Source: a virus
Virus record (IMG/VR): IMGVR_UViG_3300047994_000167
Location: 1 to 28,401 of that record
Direction: 5' to 3' (one strand)
DNA: 28,401 nucleotides
The position numbers and the translations under genes are program-made. Below are positions 20,505 through 28,401 of the stretch, in pieces. A model generated the notes under the pieces. The model was not told the DNA's origin and made no database searches. It was given only the letters and a program-made list of their open reading frames with translations. Every line of letters begins with the position of its first letter. The stretch's first letter is position 1.

Positions 20505-21688
20505 TGGGCGTCTTCGACCAAGCGCTGGGTCGCGCACCGGGGGTTACAGGTAATCAGTCTGACCCTTCCACGAATGCCTATCAGATGCTTCTGCAGGAGT
20601 TGCAGAATCCTGTTAAGGTAGCGACTGGACCATCTTTCTCGCCTGAGGAAGTGCGCCAGCGTATCGCCCAGAACAACCAACTCATCCAACTCGGTGCGCT
20701 TGGTTCGGTGGCGGGCGATGAACGTGTCAACAAGTTTGGCGGCACGGTTTTCAAGCAGGCCCTGTCGGATCGCGATGAACGGCAGACGGACAGGGGCATT
20801 CAAGATCCATTAACGGGCGAAACCAAAATTGATCCTGAGTATGCGGCCGGTCAGGAACGTGCACGGCGTGGACAGGTCTTGCAGCAGGCGTTGGGTTACC
20901 AGAAGTCCCGTGAAGACGCGGCGGACCGGATGGCCCGTGAAAAAGCGGCGGAAGCTGCCCGACTGCAACAGGCTCGTGAGCACAATGAGACGCTTCGGGC
21001 GGTTGCCTCCACCCGTGCTGGTGCAGCGGGCGCGGGCGGCAAACCTCCTCCGGGATTCCGTTGGACGCCTGACGGTAACCTGGAAGCGATTCCAGGCGGA
21101 CCAGCTGCGAACAGAATCGTTACAGCGGAAAACAAGGCCGTCCTGGGCGAGAACGCCCTTCTGGGTAATATCGATAATGTTATTGCCAAGGCCCAAGACG
21201 CAGCCGGCAAGACTGGATTCTGGACCACGGGCACTCCGGGGCAAATTCTGGGCAAGGTCCGGGGCAGCGAAGCATATGACCTGCGGAAGACCCTCGACAC
21301 TGTCAAAGCGAACCTGGGCTTCAATGAGTTGTCGGCGATGCGTCAGGCTTCTCCGACTGGCGGTGCACTGGGCCAAGTCGCGGTCCAGGAGTTGAATTAC
21401 TTGCAGGCTGCCCGGGCGAATCTCGATGCTGAACAGAGCGAGGATCAACTCAAGAAATCCTTGTCCGATGTTATCGGCCACTACACCAAGTGGAAAAATG
21501 TCATCCAGCAGCACCAGCGCGAACGACAGCAGGCCCCGGGCTATCCTACCCCCAGCCTGTCCCCTGGAGCCATGCCCGTGGGCGGCGCGGGGGCTGCGCC
21601 TGCCGGTCCGACGCCGCAGCCGGCTGCCCCCCAGGGCACTCCGCGACGCCGCTATGATCCCGCTACCGGCCAATTGGTCCCGATGTAA
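20504..21688 (+). CDS. Internal virion / DNA ejection protein
   Basis: 394 residues; the ATG overlaps the previous stop (TAATG). A helical N-terminus and a charged coiled coil (REDAADRMAREKAAEAARLQQAREHNETLRAV) lead to a conserved-looking domain near 250-330 (LRKTLDTVKANLGFNELSAMRQASPTGGALGQVAVQELNYLQAARANLD). The same block is found in many phage internal proteins. The C-terminus is a Pro/Ala-rich tail. It likely leaves the capsid with DNA at infection. Role is by context. Confidence 0.78.
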   Translation: MGVFDQALGRAPGVTGNQSDPSTNAYQMLLQELQNPVKVATGPSFSPEEVRQRIAQNNQLIQLGALGSVAGDERVNKFGGTVFKQALSDRDERQTDRGIQDPLTGETKIDPEYAAGQERARRGQVLQQALGYQKSREDAADRMAREKAAEAARLQQAREHNETLRAVASTRAGAAGAGGKPPPGFRWTPDGNLEAIPGGPAANRIVTAENKAVLGENALLGNIDNVIAKAQDAAGKTGFWTTGTPGQILGKVRGSEAYDLRKTLDTVKANLGFNELSAMRQASPTGGALGQVAVQELNYLQAARANLDAEQSEDQLKKSLSDVIGHYTKWKNVIQQHQRERQQAPGYPTPSLSPGAMPVGGAGAAPAGPTPQPAAPQGTPRRRYDPATGQLVPM

Positions 21689-23424
21689 TGCCCATCGAAA
21701 TCCAAGCCCCTGACGGTGGAGTCATTGAATTCCCGGACGGCACTCCTGACGACAAGATCCAGGGGGTGATGAAGGGGATTGTCCAAAAGCAGCAAGCGGA
21801 CAAATTCTACGGCGGGGACGCCAAACAAGCCAATGTGTTCATGCAGGCTCTCGGCGGCGCGAAGCACGGCTGGGACCGGGGCGCTCTCGGTTTGAAGGGC
21901 TTGGTGACCGATCTCAGCCCGGAAGACAAGGAGCAACTTGCTCAAGGCAAGGCATTCGTTGACCAGACCAGCAAGGCATCCAATGTTGGCGAAATCGCTG
22001 CGGATGCCCTGATCACATCCGGTCCCGCAATGCGTCTTATCAAGGGGGCTAAATGGGCCGGGACCCTGCTCCCGAAGGCAGTCCAGGCGCTTCGCGGCGC
22101 GCAAACGGTCGGCGCGGGTACTGCCATTGCTGGGGCTGGTGCGGCGACCGGGGCTTTGACCTCCCCCGAAGATCGTGAAAGCGGCGCGGTTGGGGGCGCG
22201 GTTGGGGGCCTTGTGGGGGCCGGTGCTGGTAAAGTCCTGAACAAAGCTGTTGGCGGTGTCGCCCGGAACATGATGTCTGAAGACGCCAAGGCGCTCGCTG
22301 AACAAGGCATCAATGTTCCACTCTGGAAGGCCACTGACAACCCGGTCGTTCGCAAAATCGCTGAAGCTGGGAAAGCTTTCCCGGTCATTGGCGGCATCAT
22401 GCAAGGCCAAGAGCGCAAGTCGGTTGAGGAATTCAACAAGGCGCTGATCAAGCAGTCGACACCTATGCAGCCGGTGAAAGACGAGGTTGGCCGGATTATC
22501 CGCTGGGAGAACAAATCTGTTGAGGGCACCGGGCAACAGGCTGTTTCTGAGTTGAAGAATCGGTTCAACCGTGCTTACGACGCACTATACGAGGGTCGAA
22601 CAGTTCCGCTGGACGGTCTGGACGCAAATCTCAATCGGATTGTCGGCGAGGTCGAGAAATACAATCCCGGGGTTGCTGCCGAAGTTAAGGGGGCTGTTGC
22701 CAAGCTGAATGACACCATTCGGCCCGGTCAGACGGGTCAGCCGACCCCCGCTGGCATGATCGTGAATGAACAAGGGGTACCCTTCATTCCACAGGGTACT
22801 CCGGTGAATCATGGCGGTGTCACCTATGAGACAATCAAGCGGGGGCGCTATGACCTCGATGATCGGATTTCGGCTGCGTGGCGCGCTGGCGACGAAGAGA
22901 AAGCTACTGCTTTGGAAATGGTCCGCAGTTCCTTGAATGATGTTCAGAATCGGGCGCTGCCCCCTGAAGTTCAGTCGATGAAAGCCGAAATCGACAAGGC
23001 GTACACCACCTACAAGCGGCTGGAGCGTGCCGCTGCAAGTTTGGGTGGTATGAAACAGGGCGGCGTTGTCACACCAGCCCAACAAATGAATGCTGTCCGC
23101 GCCCTTGACAGTTCGGCCGGCAAATCTGCCTCTGCGACCGGGCGCGCTCCCGGCCAACAGTTCGCGACCTTGGCGCATGATGTCATGGGTTCGCAGCTTC
23201 CGGAGGTTGGTCCGGGTACTGCCGAAAAGATGGGTGTTCTGACCGGGTTGGCGCTCAACCCGAAGGCTATCCCATTCGCGCTTGCAGCTACTCCAACCGG
23301 GCAAAAAATCATGATGGGCAATACCGGTATTCAGAAATATGCCCGGTCCAAAGCAGATGTTATCGCGGATATCCTTCGAACTGGCGGGCAGGTCGACGGC
23401 ATCGAGCGCAACACGGATCAATAA
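21688..23424 (+). CDS. Large internal virion / DNA ejection protein
   Basis: 578 residues, TAATG-coupled start. The beginning (IEIQAPDGGVIEFPDGTPDDKIQGVMKG) is a recurrent N-terminal domain in phage injection proteins. A Gly/Ala-rich hydrophobic stretch (about 141-184, AIAGAGAATGAL and GAVGGLVGAGAGKVL) could insert in membrane, as expected for a protein forming a trans-envelope channel. The rest is helical. Downstream gene is the tail fibre. No lytic transglycosylase motif was found. Confidence 0.78.
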   Translation: MPIEIQAPDGGVIEFPDGTPDDKIQGVMKGIVQKQQADKFYGGDAKQANVFMQALGGAKHGWDRGALGLKGLVTDLSPEDKEQLAQGKAFVDQTSKASNVGEIAADALITSGPAMRLIKGAKWAGTLLPKAVQALRGAQTVGAGTAIAGAGAATGALTSPEDRESGAVGGAVGGLVGAGAGKVLNKAVGGVARNMMSEDAKALAEQGINVPLWKATDNPVVRKIAEAGKAFPVIGGIMQGQERKSVEEFNKALIKQSTPMQPVKDEVGRIIRWENKSVEGTGQQAVSELKNRFNRAYDALYEGRTVPLDGLDANLNRIVGEVEKYNPGVAAEVKGAVAKLNDTIRPGQTGQPTPAGMIVNEQGVPFIPQGTPVNHGGVTYETIKRGRYDLDDRISAAWRAGDEEKATALEMVRSSLNDVQNRALPPEVQSMKAEIDKAYTTYKRLERAAASLGGMKQGGVVTPAQQMNAVRALDSSAGKSASATGRAPGQQFATLAHDVMGSQLPEVGPGTAEKMGVLTGLALNPKAIPFALAATPTGQKIMMGNTGIQKYARSKADVIADILRTGGQVDGIERNTDQ

Positions 23425-23433
23425 GGAATAAAC

Positions 23434-25422
23434 ATGCCACGCAATAGCTCTGGTAGCTACACTCTGCCGTCTGGAAACCCGGTTGTCACTGGTACGACTA
23501 TTACGTCTACATGGGCAAACGCCACAATGGCGGATATCGGAAGCGAACTCACAAATTCTCTCGACCGGCAAGGTCGTGGCGGCATGCTTGCTCCCTTCAA
23601 GGTTGCTGACGGTACAGTGTCGGCCCCCGGTGTTGCGTTCAGCAATGAACCTTCTTCTGGCTGGTGGCGCCAATCAGCCGGTAGCCTAGCGCTGTCGATT
23701 CTCGGCACCCAGGCGATGTCGGTCAACGCAACTGGATTAACTGTTGCGCAGGGACTAGGGGTTGGCGGTGCCACGAATCTCTCTGGGATTCTGACGGTGA
23801 GCGCTACGGGCGGTGCGCAAGGCGTCCGGTTAGTTAACGCTGACGGCGCGTCAATGACAGTCGACACCACGGGGACAAATAGTTTTTCGTCGTATCGTCT
23901 AAATAACGGGCCGGGAAATTCTGCTCCTGTCGGTGCCGCTTTCCATTATTTTGGTTCAACATACCCGGGCGTCAACCAAAACCGCCCAAGCTCAGGTAAT
24001 ATCACGACTTGGGGCGCTGGCGGCTTTTCTATTTCAGCTGAGAATCCGACCGGAAATATCACTTTCCACACTGGCGGTGTCGCTACTGCTCGGATGGATA
24101 TCAGCGCTGCTGGTAATGTAAACATTCCAGCGAGCCTTAGTGTCGGTGGCTTTACTACTGGCGGCGCTAATTTCAATGGTGCCGTTGATATGACCGGGGC
24201 TTTCCGTGCGCGCGGGCCAATTGCGCTTGATGCCGCAACAAGCGGTTTTTATGCTGGCAATGCCGGAACGTTTGGCACCTTTGGGCTAATTAATGCGGGC
24301 GGCCCGCTTGATGCAAAAATCTGGCAGGAACATACAGACGGCGCTAGCCTTAATTTTCGTACTATTAACGACACAAATAGTGTTGGCAACATCTGGTTGC
24401 AGGTATTACGTACTGGCGCAAATCCCACTAGTGTCGCCTTCCCCCTCTCACGTTTTGGCATCGGCACGCTAACCCCGAATAAAAACCTGCAAGTTGAAAG
24501 CAGCGGCGCAAGCGTAAATGTTGGCGTCAATAACACGACCACAACCGGCTTTGCTTCGCTGCGCATTAACGACCCGGGGGCAAATGCCGGTGCCAATGGG
24601 GCCGCGCTGCATCATATGGGGACGGCGTATGCCCCTGCTGCCGGGTATTTTGCTGACGGCACGACGCTGACGGGATTTGGCGCCGGCGGCTTGAATATGA
24701 ACGCCAGCGCGAATTACCGCATTTTCCAGGGAGCCGCCGGGACATTGCGCGTTGACCTGAACGGTTCGACATGGGCTAGCCCGACGCTGACCTATACAGT
24801 TGATCGGATTTTGCCGGCTGCTGGAGAACTAGGAAATCTCAGCGCCGCGCGCAATCAGTTCATCTCATACAACGCTGGTTCTGCGCCTATTGCTGGCGGC
24901 TGGATTGCCGCCGCGTTTGGTGACACAACCGCTGACCGTGTTGTTATCGGGCAAGCTGCTGGTCGCACCATTCTCGGATCACACAACGGCGCTTTGTCTG
25001 ATTGGTCAACGCTGAACATGCAGGCGGCCGGCTTCAATTTCCGCAGTCCCCTTGATGCTGTTCAAGCTGCTATTTCCGCGACCGGTGTTTTTACTTATGG
25101 CGGCCTGGAAGTCGGCTACCGTGATATCCCGATCAACCTACAAGGCAGTAACTATGCAATAGTAGATTCAGATCGTGGCAAGCACATCGCGACGGCAACT
25201 GCTGGTATCACATATACAGTGAACACACTGCCGACCGGCAGTGTTGTTTCTGTTATGAATTCCTCCATTGGAAATATCACTATCGCGCAGGGCAGTGGTA
25301 TGACCATATGGCTCGGCGGGACACAATTGACGGGCAATAGGACCTTGATTTCTCGTGGGATCGCCACACTGTTGTGGCTGTCACCCACGGTTGTTATTGC
25401 GACCGGTGCAGGTCTGACATGA
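23434..25422 (+). CDS. Tail fibre protein with duplicated beta module
   Basis: 662 residues; AAGGA 7 bases upstream. The N-terminus (SSGSYTLPSGNPVVTGTTITSTWANATMADIGSELTNSLDRQGRGGM) is a known virion-attachment type in podovirus fibres. The body is Gly/Asn/Thr-rich, beta-structured and repetitive. A module at about 130-230 (FSSYRLNNGP…AAFHYFGSTY…WGAGGFSISA) reappears diverged at about 362-450 (FASLRINDPG…AALHHMGTAY…FGAGGLNMNA). It recognises the host surface. Codon use shifts to A/T-ending codons in the body, suggesting recent acquisition. Confidence 0.9.
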   Translation: MPRNSSGSYTLPSGNPVVTGTTITSTWANATMADIGSELTNSLDRQGRGGMLAPFKVADGTVSAPGVAFSNEPSSGWWRQSAGSLALSILGTQAMSVNATGLTVAQGLGVGGATNLSGILTVSATGGAQGVRLVNADGASMTVDTTGTNSFSSYRLNNGPGNSAPVGAAFHYFGSTYPGVNQNRPSSGNITTWGAGGFSISAENPTGNITFHTGGVATARMDISAAGNVNIPASLSVGGFTTGGANFNGAVDMTGAFRARGPIALDAATSGFYAGNAGTFGTFGLINAGGPLDAKIWQEHTDGASLNFRTINDTNSVGNIWLQVLRTGANPTSVAFPLSRFGIGTLTPNKNLQVESSGASVNVGVNNTTTTGFASLRINDPGANAGANGAALHHMGTAYAPAAGYFADGTTLTGFGAGGLNMNASANYRIFQGAAGTLRVDLNGSTWASPTLTYTVDRILPAAGELGNLSAARNQFISYNAGSAPIAGGWIAAAFGDTTADRVVIGQAAGRTILGSHNGALSDWSTLNMQAAGFNFRSPLDAVQAAISATGVFTYGGLEVGYRDIPINLQGSNYAIVDSDRGKHIATATAGITYTVNTLPTGSVVSVMNSSIGNITIAQGSGMTIWLGGTQLTGNRTLISRGIATLLWLSPTVVIATGAGLT

Positions 25423-25841
25423 GTGGTATTCACCAAATGATGTTGGGCGGCGGGCGCACCGTGATATTCGACATCGCGGCTGTTAATGACCTCCGTGTAT
25501 CACCCACCACGGCAACTGGTCGCGTCTTCTTTGTAAGCGACGGAACGATTACATATACTGGCAACGGTGCGGGCGGGTCAGCAAGTTGGACGATACCAGC
25601 CCCCGCGAGGGGTATAGGCGCGAACTACTGGATTAAGCTCGTTGTCAACACTGGAGCAGCTCCGACTATCGGGGACGTTGCCGGATCTGTCCTAAGCCTG
25701 TCTGTGAATCGTTCGTGGGGCTGGACTGCAAGCGCTGGACAGTCACGGATAGCGAATTGTACTATCAGCATTTACTCTGATGCTGGCGGCACTAATCTCT
25801 TGGCGTCGGATACGTTCACCGTCGACGTCGAAAGTACATAA
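25419..25841 (+). CDS. Hypothetical protein coupled to tail fibre (140 aa)
   Basis: ATG overlaps the fibre stop (ATGA). 140 residues, beta-rich, Gly/Ser/Thr-rich (NGAGGSASWTIPAPARGIGANYWIKLVVNTG; SLSVNRSWGWTASAGQSRIANCTISIYSDAGGTNLL). No family recognised. Position and composition suggest a fibre accessory, distal fibre subunit or chaperone. It has no hydrophobic segment that would make it a lysis gene. Confidence 0.75.
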   Translation: MSGIHQMMLGGGRTVIFDIAAVNDLRVSPTTATGRVFFVSDGTITYTGNGAGGSASWTIPAPARGIGANYWIKLVVNTGAAPTIGDVAGSVLSLSVNRSWGWTASAGQSRIANCTISIYSDAGGTNLLASDTFTVDVEST

Positions 25842-25854
25842 TTGGAGTTGTACC

Positions 25855-26154
25855 ATGCAACAAGATCAGGTGGGGGAGCGTCGATCCATGGTGAACATAG
25901 AAAGGCACGTTCAAACCGTGCTGATCTCAGTTGTGACGGGGGCACTTGTATTTGCCGCATCGTATTTCTATAATGACAACAGCACGAAAGCTGTGCTTGC
26001 CAATCAGCTGTCCGCCCTGAACCAGCAGGTAGCCGAAATGCGTGGAGAAATCCGCGCCATGCAATCCAATTATGTCTCAAAGGATGATTTCAGAGATCAT
26101 GAGTTGCGCTTGCGCAGGACTGAAGAAGCTCTTGCCGTGCACAAACGCAATTGA
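25855..26154 (+). CDS. Membrane-anchored coiled-coil protein (lysis cassette candidate)
   Basis: 99 residues from ATG 25855 with GGAG 8 bases upstream. One membrane span (about 21-40, VQTVLISVVTGALVFAASYFY), then a coiled coil (LANQLSALNQQVAEMRGEIRAMQ and FRDHELRLRRTEEALAVHKRN). The N-in, C-out layout with a periplasmic coiled coil resembles an inner-membrane spanin, but proteins of this design in phages are also called holin-like or of unknown function. No lipoprotein partner is recognised downstream. Confidence 0.75.
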   Translation: MQQDQVGERRSMVNIERHVQTVLISVVTGALVFAASYFYNDNSTKAVLANQLSALNQQVAEMRGEIRAMQSNYVSKDDFRDHELRLRRTEEALAVHKRN

Positions 26155-26164
26155 TACCTGAATT

Positions 26165-26335
26165 GTGGCATCCTGCCATTTTCCGACGTTGCATCCGCTG
26201 TTGTGTCACGCCGGCAATCTGAAGCAGCGCGTGGGAATCCTTATGGAACTTCACGAATTGTCCGATCAATTGAGCAGCCAATCCGACCAACGTCAACGCG
26301 TAATCGCACAGGCGGCACCCACCCCGCCTTTTTAA
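26165..26335 (+). CDS. Possible small ORF in lysis cassette (56 aa from GTG, or 30 aa from ATG)
   Basis: Open from a GTG at 26165 to TAA at 26333-26335. An internal ATG at 26243 would give 30 residues (MELHELSDQLSSQSDQRQRV then IAQAAPTPPF). Neither start has a strong ribosome site. It fills the gap between two membrane-protein genes; it has no lipobox and is not an obvious outer-membrane spanin. A chance ORF is likely. Confidence 0.25.
   Translation: MASCHFPTLHPLLCHAGNLKQRVGILMELHELSDQLSSQSDQRQRVIAQAAPTPPF
26311..26333 (+). terminator. Weak intrinsic terminator candidate
   Basis: GGCGG (26311-26315) and CCGCC (26324-26328) can form a 5-bp stem, followed by TTTTT. It precedes the holin gene; the short stem makes it a weak terminator or attenuator at best. 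Confidence 0.4.
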
Positions 26336-26353
26336 TCACCGTAGGAGAATGAA

Positions 26354-26617
26354 ATGACAAAGTATATCGACAAAATGTTGCACTTCTTGATCGGCATGGT
26401 GATTGCTGTTCTGGTCTGGTATGTGACAAAGAACCCCGCTTTCGGCGTCCTCGCCGCTGCAGTCACAGGCACACTGAAAGAAGGTTACGACGCCTGGGAC
26501 AACAAAAAGAGGATCGATGCCGGGGTACCCCCTCGGCATGGGGTGGAATTCCTCGACTTCCTGGCCACCTTCTTGGGCGGCGTAGCGTGGTACGTCTTCG
26601 TGATGGTGGTGAAATAA
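26354..26617 (+). CDS. Putative holin (87 aa, three hydrophobic segments)
   Basis: GTAGGAGAATGAA precedes the ATG at 26354. 87 residues with hydrophobic stretches at about 8-25, 30-41 and 66-86, charged loops between. The stop overlaps the start of the endolysin gene (TAATG). Small size, membrane topology and direct coupling to the endolysin make a holin likely. An annotation as phage membrane protein of unknown function is the alternative. Confidence 0.72.
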   Translation: MTKYIDKMLHFLIGMVIAVLVWYVTKNPAFGVLAAAVTGTLKEGYDAWDNKKRIDAGVPPRHGVEFLDFLATFLGGVAWYVFVMVVK

Positions 26618-26991
26618 TGGACTGGACATTATTTCCGAACTTCACCGAAGCAGAATTTCGGTGCAGTCATACCGGGCGCTGCGATATGAACTTGGAGACG
26701 ATGAAGCGCATTCAGCGGCTCCGACACATATTTAGCAAGCCGATGATCGTTACCAGCGGCTACCGTGACCCGTCGCACCCCGCCGAACAGGGGAAGGACG
26801 AACCTGGAGCGCATACAATGGGTCGGGCCGTGGATATTGCAATTCGTGGGGCTGACGCTTTACAGCTTGTCGGCTTAGCGATCGCAGAGGGATTCACCGG
26901 GGTCGGTGTCAGCCAGAAGGGTGCTTCCCGCTTTATTCACTTGGACGATGTTGAAGTAGGCCTTCCTCGCCCCATGATCTGGAGCTACTGA
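26617..26991 (+). CDS. Endolysin, M15-family D-Ala/L-Ala-type peptidase
   Basis: 124 residues from the ATG at 26617 overlapping the holin stop; a longer in-frame start at 26587 has no ribosome site of its own. SGYR (47-50) and GAHTMGRAVDI place zinc ligands H66 and D73; RFIHLD supplies H108 and D110. These are the metal/catalytic residues of the M15A_3 peptidase family, which cleave peptidoglycan stem or cross-link peptides. No signal peptide is present, so release needs a holin. Identification is firm. Confidence 0.92.
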   Translation: MDWTLFPNFTEAEFRCSHTGRCDMNLETMKRIQRLRHIFSKPMIVTSGYRDPSHPAEQGKDEPGAHTMGRAVDIAIRGADALQLVGLAIAEGFTGVGVSQKGASRFIHLDDVEVGLPRPMIWSY

Positions 26992-27507
26992 ATGGTTCCG
27001 CTTGTCCCTGTTGCTCTTGCTCTGGCGCAGTACGCGCCGAACATCATGCGCTTCTTCGGTGCGGGTGAGAATTCAACTGCGATCGCTGAAAAGGTGGTGA
27101 GCGCCGCCCAAGTCATCACGGGTGCGGAGACCCCTGAGGAGGCGTTGGCGGTAATGAAGGCGGACGCGGTGGCTCAGGCAGTATTCCAGACCCAGATGCT
27201 GGCCGCTGATACGGAACTTGAGAAGGCTTTCCTAGCCGACCGGCAGGACGCCCGTAAGCGTGACGTTCTACTTGCCCAGGCCGGATTTCACAATCGACGG
27301 GCGGACATTATGGTTGGCCTCGATGTTCTGGGCATCATTGCCTGCCTACTGGTCCTGGTGTTCTTCCGAACGAACCTCCCAGGCGAAGTAGTCGGCCTGC
27401 TGTCGGGTATCGTGGGTATCTTCGGGGCAGGACTTCGCGATGCTCACCAGTTCGAATTTGGCTCCAGTCGTGGGAGCCAATTGAAGGATTTGCGCGAACC
27501 TAAGTAA
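26992..27507 (+). CDS. Holin of the 3TM / gene-transfer-agent release type
   Basis: 171 residues, ATG directly after the endolysin stop. Two clear C-terminal membrane spans (about 106-125 and 131-148) and a hydrophobic N-terminus surround a soluble region with the pattern AxKVVSAAQVITGAETPEEALAVMKAD…ELEKAFLADRQDARKRD. This is characteristic of the 3TM holin family first named from gene transfer agents. Together with the 26354 gene there are two holin-like proteins, possibly a holin/antiholin pair. Last gene before the terminator. Confidence 0.82.
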   Translation: MVPLVPVALALAQYAPNIMRFFGAGENSTAIAEKVVSAAQVITGAETPEEALAVMKADAVAQAVFQTQMLAADTELEKAFLADRQDARKRDVLLAQAGFHNRRADIMVGLDVLGIIACLLVLVFFRTNLPGEVVGLLSGIVGIFGAGLRDAHQFEFGSSRGSQLKDLREPK

Positions 27508-27540
27508 TTTCAGTTGTGGTGGGTCCCTAGCAATAGGGTT

Positions 27541-27568
27541 GTGGGGGGCTTCGGCCCCCCCACTTTTT
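27541..27568 (+). terminator. Strong intrinsic terminator between convergent operons
   Basis: GTGGGGGGC, loop TTCG, GCCCCCCCAC (one bulged C), then TTTTT. A UUCG-type tetraloop and GC stem make it highly stable. It lies 33 bases after the last late gene. On the other strand the stem is followed by AACCCTATT rather than a T-run, so it mainly stops rightward transcripts. Confidence 0.92.
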
Positions 27569-27695
27569 ATCTGAATTCACCTTTGTTCATCGCCCGACAC
27601 ACGGGGCAATACCCGGCAAAGCGCAGCACGGTTTGCCTGTCACACCCGAGACACCGGGGCAGGTCAGGAGTTGAGATCTTCCGGCTGGAATTCAC
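27567..27695 (-). CDS. Small zinc-ribbon protein candidate (42 aa)
   Basis: Leftward frame from a GTG at 27695 to a stop at 27567. Residues 15-33 hold CLGC-x11-CPVC, a clear two-knuckle zinc ribbon. The upstream in-frame ATG at 27854 would give 95 residues but overlaps the primase/helicase gene for most of its length. Start is uncertain, with no good ribosome site. It is the last gene of the leftward unit, coupled by a 32-base overlap to the gene upstream. Confidence 0.45.
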   Translation of the reverse strand: MNSSRKISTPDLPRCLGCDRQTVLRFAGYCPVCRAMNKGEFR

Positions 27696-28401
27696 CAAGC
27701 TTGGCAGATTTGCTTGCTGCTTCGATTGCAGACCAGAGGTGTGGCATTTGCTGTCGTGAGAGTTCATACGCATAAGTGCTGTCGACCCAACCACCAGCGG
27801 GCCGGATCCGTTTGAATTGAAGTGCCCGCATGATGTTGCGGACTCGGAGAACATCGCCCGGACCTTGTTTGTCAGTGTCGATGTTCAAAACCATCTGGAG
27901 CAGGTCGGATATTGCCCCCAACCGAACTGTGAATTGTCCCAGGACTTCTTGACCATTCTGGAACATCCTGCAGGTCCGCCACACGCCGTTCACATAGAAG
28001 TCAGCGTTAGTCATCGAACTGCGGACCGCAGAGTACCACGGGTCGGTCGATTCCACCGTCAATTGGCGGGATTCTTGCTCTTCAGCGACCTGCTCGTCGG
28101 GTACTTTATACCAGTCTTCACCGTCTTCGTACGCTTCGACCGCTTCGGCCCACAGTTGATCGCGGACTTCCTTGAGGACGTCCAAGCGTACGGATCCGTG
28201 TTCACCCACAGTACATGGCCAGAATCGCCTCGCCCCCGATTGATCGGCAATATACGCTTGCCCGACTTCATTCGTAGTACCACTGAACACAGCAGTGCGA
28301 GGGTATGCTTTGGAATCGCGCTCATAACTTAACCTCACTTCATCCACGGTGGTGGTCAAGATCGCCTTTAGGGATTCGATGTCGGAGCGCTTGATGGTGG
28401 C
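27664..28401 (-). CDS. VapE-type primase/superfamily 3 helicase (partial, N-terminus outside window)
   Basis: 245 residues in frame from the right edge (begins ATIKRSDIESLKAILTTTVD) to a TGA at 27664. The core RLSYERDSKAYPRTAVFSGTTNEVGQAYIADQSGARRFWPC is the characteristic C-terminal part of virulence-associated E (VapE) proteins, which are D5-like helicases joined to a primase domain. GTTN and RRFWP carry the sensor and arginine residues. It would start or drive phage DNA replication, fitting the leftward replication block. The extra C-terminal 120 residues are less typical. Confidence 0.9.
   Translation of the reverse strand, partial: ATIKRSDIESLKAILTTTVDEVRLSYERDSKAYPRTAVFSGTTNEVGQAYIADQSGARRFWPCTVGEHGSVRLDVLKEVRDQLWAEAVEAYEDGEDWYKVPDEQVAEEQESRQLTVESTDPWYSAVRSSMTNADFYVNGVWRTCRMFQNGQEVLGQFTVRLGAISDLLQMVLNIDTDKQGPGDVLRVRNIMRALQFKRIRPAGGWVDSTYAYELSRQQMPHLWSAIEAASKSAKLGEFQPEDLNS

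Noticed and set aside
23434-25841. Diversity-generating retroelement variable region at the fibre end
   Set aside because: No template repeat, no reverse transcriptase and no C-type-lectin-like end in the window.
1-28401. tRNA genes
   Set aside because: No cloverleaf with a TTC-loop consensus was noticed on reading; a covariance search was not possible here.

Overview
The window is a piece of a tailed double-stranded DNA phage genome, most likely a podovirus. The rightward half encodes terminase, portal, scaffold, capsid, short-tail connector and internal (ejection) proteins, and there is no tape measure, sheath or major tail tube gene. No integrase, repressor, tRNA or ribosomal RNA gene was recognised, so lifestyle is undecided. 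The bacterial host cannot be named from this sequence. GC-rich coding, Gram-negative-type small phage genes and chromosomal-type parS-like sites fit a proteobacterial host.

Layout. From about 7383 down to 1, all genes read leftward: a closely packed early/replication-type block of small, mostly unrecognised proteins, ending in an SNF2-type helicase that leaves the window at base 1. From 7384 to 8141 lies a 758-base control region without convincing genes. It is filled with 13-bp repeats in opposing orientations, an 11-bp triple repeat and perfect palindromes. From 8142 to 27507 everything reads rightward: terminase small and large subunits, portal, scaffold, major capsid protein, a hairpin terminator, a head accessory protein, a helix-rich protein, a zinc-ribbon protein, head-tail connector, tail hub/stabilisation protein, a GNAT-like protein, a Gln-rich virion protein with a chaperone tail, three likely ejection proteins, a tail fibre and its neighbour, and a lysis cassette with membrane proteins, an M15 endolysin and a 3TM holin. 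A strong hairpin terminator at 27541-27568 separates this operon from leftward genes that enter from the right edge: a VapE-type primase/helicase and a small zinc-ribbon ORF.

How it works together. One divergent promoter/repeat region drives early genes left and virion/lysis genes right. If the complete genome is circular or circularly permuted, the leftward unit that exits at base 1 and the one that enters at 28401 could be a single transcription unit, giving one divergent start and one convergent end.

Most notable non-gene signals: the opposed 13-bp repeat arrays whose core resembles an extended -10 promoter element; two 15/16 matches to the bacterial parS site; a PurR-type palindrome; an apparently leaderless terminase mRNA; a tetranucleotide-tract frameshift near 1700; and a shared ATAGGA leader motif in the early operon. 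The two paralogous early proteins with an NPYxxLNxGQQSMNLRN signature are the best candidates for an undescribed protein family.
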